DNA of 7,068 nucleotides from an uncultured Atopobium sp. (GTDB taxonomy: Bacteria; Actinomycetota; Coriobacteriia; Coriobacteriales; Atopobiaceae). The position numbers and the translations under genes were made by a program. Below the pieces are notes generated by a model. The model ran no database searches. It was given only the letters and a program-made list of their open reading frames with translations, and was not told where the DNA came from. This document shows, piece by piece, positions 4,435 through 7,068 of this stretch (position 1 is the stretch's first letter; the number at the start of each line of letters is the position of its first letter). The stretch is taken from positions 1 to 7,068 of the forward strand of contig CALBBS010000073.1 in the NCBI GenBank assembly GCA_937926845.1, given 5' to 3'.

Positions 4435-6288
4435 ATGGATGAACTCATTTTGGACATATTGAAGCAGCTCAGAGATGGCTCACAAGGTGCTCTTGATACG
4501 CATCAGCTTGAGATGCTCATTAACTCGCACAACAGCGGAATTGACTCTAGCGCCCACAGTACAGAGCGCGAGAAACTCATTCCTAAAAGAGCAATTCTCC
4601 CCTATTTTTTGCAGGTCAAGCAGAACAATGATGAGCTGTGGCAATCGTGGAATGTTACGCCTGAGCTGGAAGAAAGGTTTATCCGCTCTGTGCGCATGAA
4701 GCCTCGTCGCACCGCTTCTGGCGTGGCTACCATTACCGTGATTACCAGGCCGCATACCTGCTCAAGTAATTGCATTTATTGCCCGTGCGATCTACGTATG
4801 CCTAAGAGCTATCTTGCTAATGAGCCTGCCTGTCAACGCGCTGAACTCACGTTTTTTGATCCATACGTGCAGGTTGCAGCTCGTCTTCAGGCGCTCCATC
4901 AGATGGGCCACTCAACCGACAAAGTAGAGCTCATAGTGCTCGGTGGAACCTGGAGCGATTATCCAGAAGGCTACCAGTACTGGTTTATCAAAGAGCTCTT
5001 CCGTGCGCTTAATGAGTGGCCCAACTCTCCTAGCCACATCCAGGAGCGCCTGAATTGGTACACCTCGTTTGGCTTGCAGAACTCTGAAGAAACGCTTTCT
5101 TCTTTTGTTGCTGAACAGCAGGCAGCAGTCTTTGATGATACTGCCACGTATAACCAGGCTTTTCATAAGCTCTACGACACTAGTAAGCCTCACCAAAACG
5201 CGTGGTCTCAGATGCAAAGTACCCATGATGAGCTGGTGGAGCAACAGCACATTAATGAAGCAGCTGCTGCCCGTGTGGTTGGCCTTGTAATAGAAACCAG
5301 ACCTGACACTATTACGCCGGATAACCTACGCATGTTTAGGCAGCTTGGGTGCACCAAAATTCAAATTGGCATTCAGAGCACACGCCAAGAAATCCTTGAC
5401 GCAAACCAGCGTCAGATGTCTGTTGCCCAGATTAAACGAGCTTTCTCGCTGATTCGCTTGTACGGATTTAAAATCCACTCTCACCTGATGGTTAACCTGT
5501 TAGGTGCAACTCCTAAGGCGGACAAACAGGACTTTAAAACGTTTGTCACGGATCCAGGATTTCTCCCTGATGAGATTAAGCTCTACCCCTGTGCTCTGGT
5601 ATCTGGAACGCAATTGGTCCAAAAATACCAGGAAGGTTCATGGCAACCATACGCCAAAGATGAGCTGGTAGACGTACTTGTTCAGGATGTACTTAACACG
5701 CCTCCATACGTGCGTATTTCTCGCATGATTAGAGACATTAGCGCCACCGATATTCTGGTGGGAAACAAACATACCAACCTTCGTCAGATGGTTGAGCGGG
5801 AACTTACCTCTGAAGATGTTGCAAGCCACGTACAGGAGATTCGCTTTAGAGAGATTAACCAGCAGCAGGTAAATGCCGCAGAACTTACCCTTCAAAACTT
5901 TGTTTACACTACCGCAGTCAGTGACGAGCACTTCCTGCAGTGGGTAACTGCTGACAATAAAATCGCAGGTTTCTGTAGGCTTTCACTTCCCCACTGGGAT
6001 AAACTGACCGCTGGCACATGTGATGTTACTGCCAATGAACTGCTGGTACAGCCAGGTCAGGCCATGATCAGAGAGCTCCACGTGTACGGACAGGCGCTTT
6101 CGCTGGGCTCAGAAGGAATGTCTGCTCAACACCAGGGCTTGGGCCAAAAGCTTCTTGCCAAAGCATCATTTATCGCAGCTGAGGCGGGTTATACCAGTCT
6201 TAACGTCATCAGCTCAATTGGAACGCGAGCCTACTATCGCGCACAGGGCTTTACCGATGCAGGACTCTACCAGCAAAAAGCCCTGTAA
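4435..6288 (+). CDS. elp3: Elp3-type tRNA uridine-34 carboxymethylation enzyme (radical SAM/GNAT)
   Basis: A 617-residue bacterial homologue of the Elongator catalytic subunit. The family uses a radical-SAM iron-sulfur cluster and acetyl-CoA to install a carboxymethyl group at C5 of tRNA wobble uridine 34. Family segments seen in order: KPRRTASGVATITVITRPH (89-107); cluster cysteines C109, C113 and C116 (CSSNCIYC), with an extra C118; EPACQRAELTFFDPY (130-144); VELIVLGGTW (164-173); VGLVIETRPD (282-291); KIQIGIQS (308-315); IKLYPC (381-386); and VRISRMIRDI (426-435). The GNAT domain (about 468-617) includes RELHVYG (546-552), the acetyl-CoA loop QHQGLG (565-570) and the conserved Tyr pair 600-601. 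Two oddities: about 60-70 extra residues at 197-265 compared with yeast or archaeal Elp3, and loss of the Cys cluster before the GNAT domain (EIRFRE here). The start at 4435 is preferred over the in-frame ATG at 4342, which would overlap the divergent gene; a -10 box places transcription start on ATG 4435, implying a leaderless mRNA. The family assignment is strong. Confidence 0.95.
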   Translation: MDELILDILKQLRDGSQGALDTHQLEMLINSHNSGIDSSAHSTEREKLIPKRAILPYFLQVKQNNDELWQSWNVTPELEERFIRSVRMKPRRTASGVATITVITRPHTCSSNCIYCPCDLRMPKSYLANEPACQRAELTFFDPYVQVAARLQALHQMGHSTDKVELIVLGGTWSDYPEGYQYWFIKELFRALNEWPNSPSHIQERLNWYTSFGLQNSEETLSSFVAEQQAAVFDDTATYNQAFHKLYDTSKPHQNAWSQMQSTHDELVEQQHINEAAAARVVGLVIETRPDTITPDNLRMFRQLGCTKIQIGIQSTRQEILDANQRQMSVAQIKRAFSLIRLYGFKIHSHLMVNLLGATPKADKQDFKTFVTDPGFLPDEIKLYPCALVSGTQLVQKYQEGSWQPYAKDELVDVLVQDVLNTPPYVRISRMIRDISATDILVGNKHTNLRQMVERELTSEDVASHVQEIRFREINQQQVNAAELTLQNFVYTTAVSDEHFLQWVTADNKIAGFCRLSLPHWDKLTAGTCDVTANELLVQPGQAMIRELHVYGQALSLGSEGMSAQHQGLGQKLLAKASFIAAEAGYTSLNVISSIGTRAYYRAQGFTDAGLYQQKAL

Positions 6289-6341
6289 AAAGGTAGCCTT
6301 GCACTTCCAAACCAGCTTTACGTGCTCATATTAAAAGTCAC

Positions 6342-6377
6342 AAAAAATGCCGAGAAGACCGTTGATCTTCTCGGCAT
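6342..6377 (-). terminator. Intrinsic terminator for the minus-strand thioredoxin-fold gene
   Basis: A perfect 12-bp stem (6347-6358 with 6366-6377, minus-strand arm ATGCCGAGAAGA) encloses a 7-nt loop. On the minus strand it is followed directly by a run of six T residues. It lies about 40 nt past the TAA at 6416. On the plus strand there is no U-tract, so it mainly serves the minus-strand gene but may also slow elp3 readthrough. Confidence 0.85.
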
Positions 6378-6417
6378 ATTCATGAGCGTCGCCCTCTCCT
6401 TGACGCGAATGAATTTT
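6378..6417 (+). terminator. Weak candidate terminator for elp3
   Basis: ATTCAT-GA-GCGTC (6378-6390) can pair with GACGC-GA-ATGAAT (6402-6414) around an 11-nt loop, giving two helices separated by tandem G-A mismatches. Only four T residues (6414-6417) follow the stem region. It lies about 90 nt after the elp3 stop and overlaps the end of the opposite gene by two bases. The T-tract is short, so termination here is uncertain. Confidence 0.3.
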
Positions 6418-7068
6418 AAGGAATCAGCGACAAAATCTGAGAAAGATTCTTCTTGCCGAAGTCAACCTTCTGACCGTCGTTAATAACCAAGCATGGAACA
6501 CTCATGACGTCGTAGGCGTCTTTGAGCTCCTTGAAGTGGTTGATGTCGTACACATCGCAGGTAACCTGAGGGTTGTCCGCAGCAATACGCTGAGCAGCCA
6601 CAACAACATCTGGACACATGGTACAAGAAAGTCCTACCAAGACCTGCAGATGTGTCTTTGAGCCAATAGCAGCGATGGCTGCCTTATCCTCGTCACTAAT
6701 AGGCTGACCTGGTCCTGCAGCGTTGTAAAGTCCAAGTACAAACGAAGTAAACTCATGTCCACCGGGAACACCATGGAACGCAAGACCTGTTGGGGCACCA
6801 TCTTGTGCGCACACACGAACAACTGGAAGGTTCTTCTCGCCCGTGTCTGGGACCATCTGAACACTCAGCTTGTCGGTCATGGAAGAAAGCTCTTCCATGT
6901 AAGCTACAAGCTCTTCAGAAACAGGTCTCTGATCAAGTTCCAGCTGAAGCACAAGCGGACGAGCCATGCGCTCAAAGACGGCATTAAGCTGCGCCTTCAT
7001 GTCATCAGTAAAGAGCTCTCCGGATTCAGAGGTTGTCTTGGCCTCTGGAGCCTCAGAAGCCTCCTTCT
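6416..7068 (-). CDS. C-terminal AhpF-like tandem thioredoxin-fold module of a larger oxidoreductase (partial, 5' end outside window)
   Basis: The reading frame is open to the window edge, so this is a partial gene; the ATG at 7000 is probably internal. The first visible residues (KEASEAPEAKTTSESGELF) look like an acidic Ala/Glu/Ser/Thr interdomain linker. About 190 residues follow that resemble the tandem thioredoxin-fold domain of AhpF. Counting from Met at 7000, the first fold (about 1-95, ending GVPGGHEFTSFVLGLYNAAG) lacks a CxxC. The second carries CTMC (126-129, in GLSCTMCPDVV) and a cis-proline segment SVPCLVI (167-173). CxxC plus cis-Pro indicates a disulfide-exchange centre. In AhpF this domain is N-terminal and passes electrons to the peroxidase AhpC; here it is C-terminal behind a linker, suggesting that the off-window part is a FAD/NAD(P)H thioredoxin-reductase-like domain, giving the reverse domain order. 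That part is inference. A strong terminator follows. The likely role is thiol redox or peroxide defence. Confidence 0.82.
   Translation of the reverse strand, partial: KEASEAPEAKTTSESGELFTDDMKAQLNAVFERMARPLVLQLELDQRPVSEELVAYMEELSSMTDKLSVQMVPDTGEKNLPVVRVCAQDGAPTGLAFHGVPGGHEFTSFVLGLYNAAGPGQPISDEDKAAIAAIGSKTHLQVLVGLSCTMCPDVVVAAQRIAADNPQVTCDVYDINHFKELKDAYDVMSVPCLVINDGQKVDFGKKNLSQILSLIP

Overview
The window looks like a chromosomal segment of a low-to-mid GC member of the Coriobacteriia, most likely the Atopobium/Lancefieldella/Olsenella group. This assignment is inferred from remembered protein resemblance: a Sapep/PepV-type M20 dipeptidase, a stand-alone radical-SAM/GNAT Elp3, and an AhpF-like thioredoxin-fold module. 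It also fits the mix of strong AAAGGAG ribosome-binding sites and apparently leaderless genes. No database search was possible.

Layout: 1-123 is AT-rich with no gene. Positions 124-1397 (minus strand) hold a probable two-gene operon: a four-helix membrane protein with an acidic C-terminal tail, followed after 47 nt by a LolD/MacB-type ABC ATPase with an unusual C-terminus and no permease behind it. Diverging from it, 1542-2987 (plus) encodes an M20 dipeptidase with all expected metal and catalytic residues. Positions 2988-3556 lie between convergent genes and are rich in repeats. They hold two direct copies of a 46-bp strong hairpin whose ends resemble IS3/IS150-group termini, three copies of a 24-bp sequence (two direct, one inverted), and a possible 42-codon ORF or gene remnant.

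Positions 3557-4366 (minus) and 4435-6288 (plus) are a divergent pair with 68 bp between their start codons: a class I SAM methyltransferase with Trm9/ALKBH8-like features, and Elp3. In eukaryotes Elp3 (in Elongator) makes the cm5 group on tRNA wobble uridine 34, and Trm9 methylates it to mcm5U. The arrangement therefore suggests a two-gene bacterial version of the Elongator-Trm9 pathway. Both genes have a TANNNT -10 hexamer placed so that transcription should start on the A of the ATG, so both are probably leaderless.

Positions 6289-6415 hold two hairpins, a good terminator for the minus strand and a weaker candidate for the plus strand. Positions 6416-7068 (minus) are the C-terminal part of a protein that runs off the window: tandem thioredoxin folds as in the AhpF N-terminal domain, with a CTMC redox centre, preceded by an acidic linker. 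It is probably the tail of a flavin-dependent thioredoxin-reductase-like enzyme.

The most interesting items are the Trm9-like/Elp3 pair with its paired leaderless promoters, and the repeat structure at 3035-3497.
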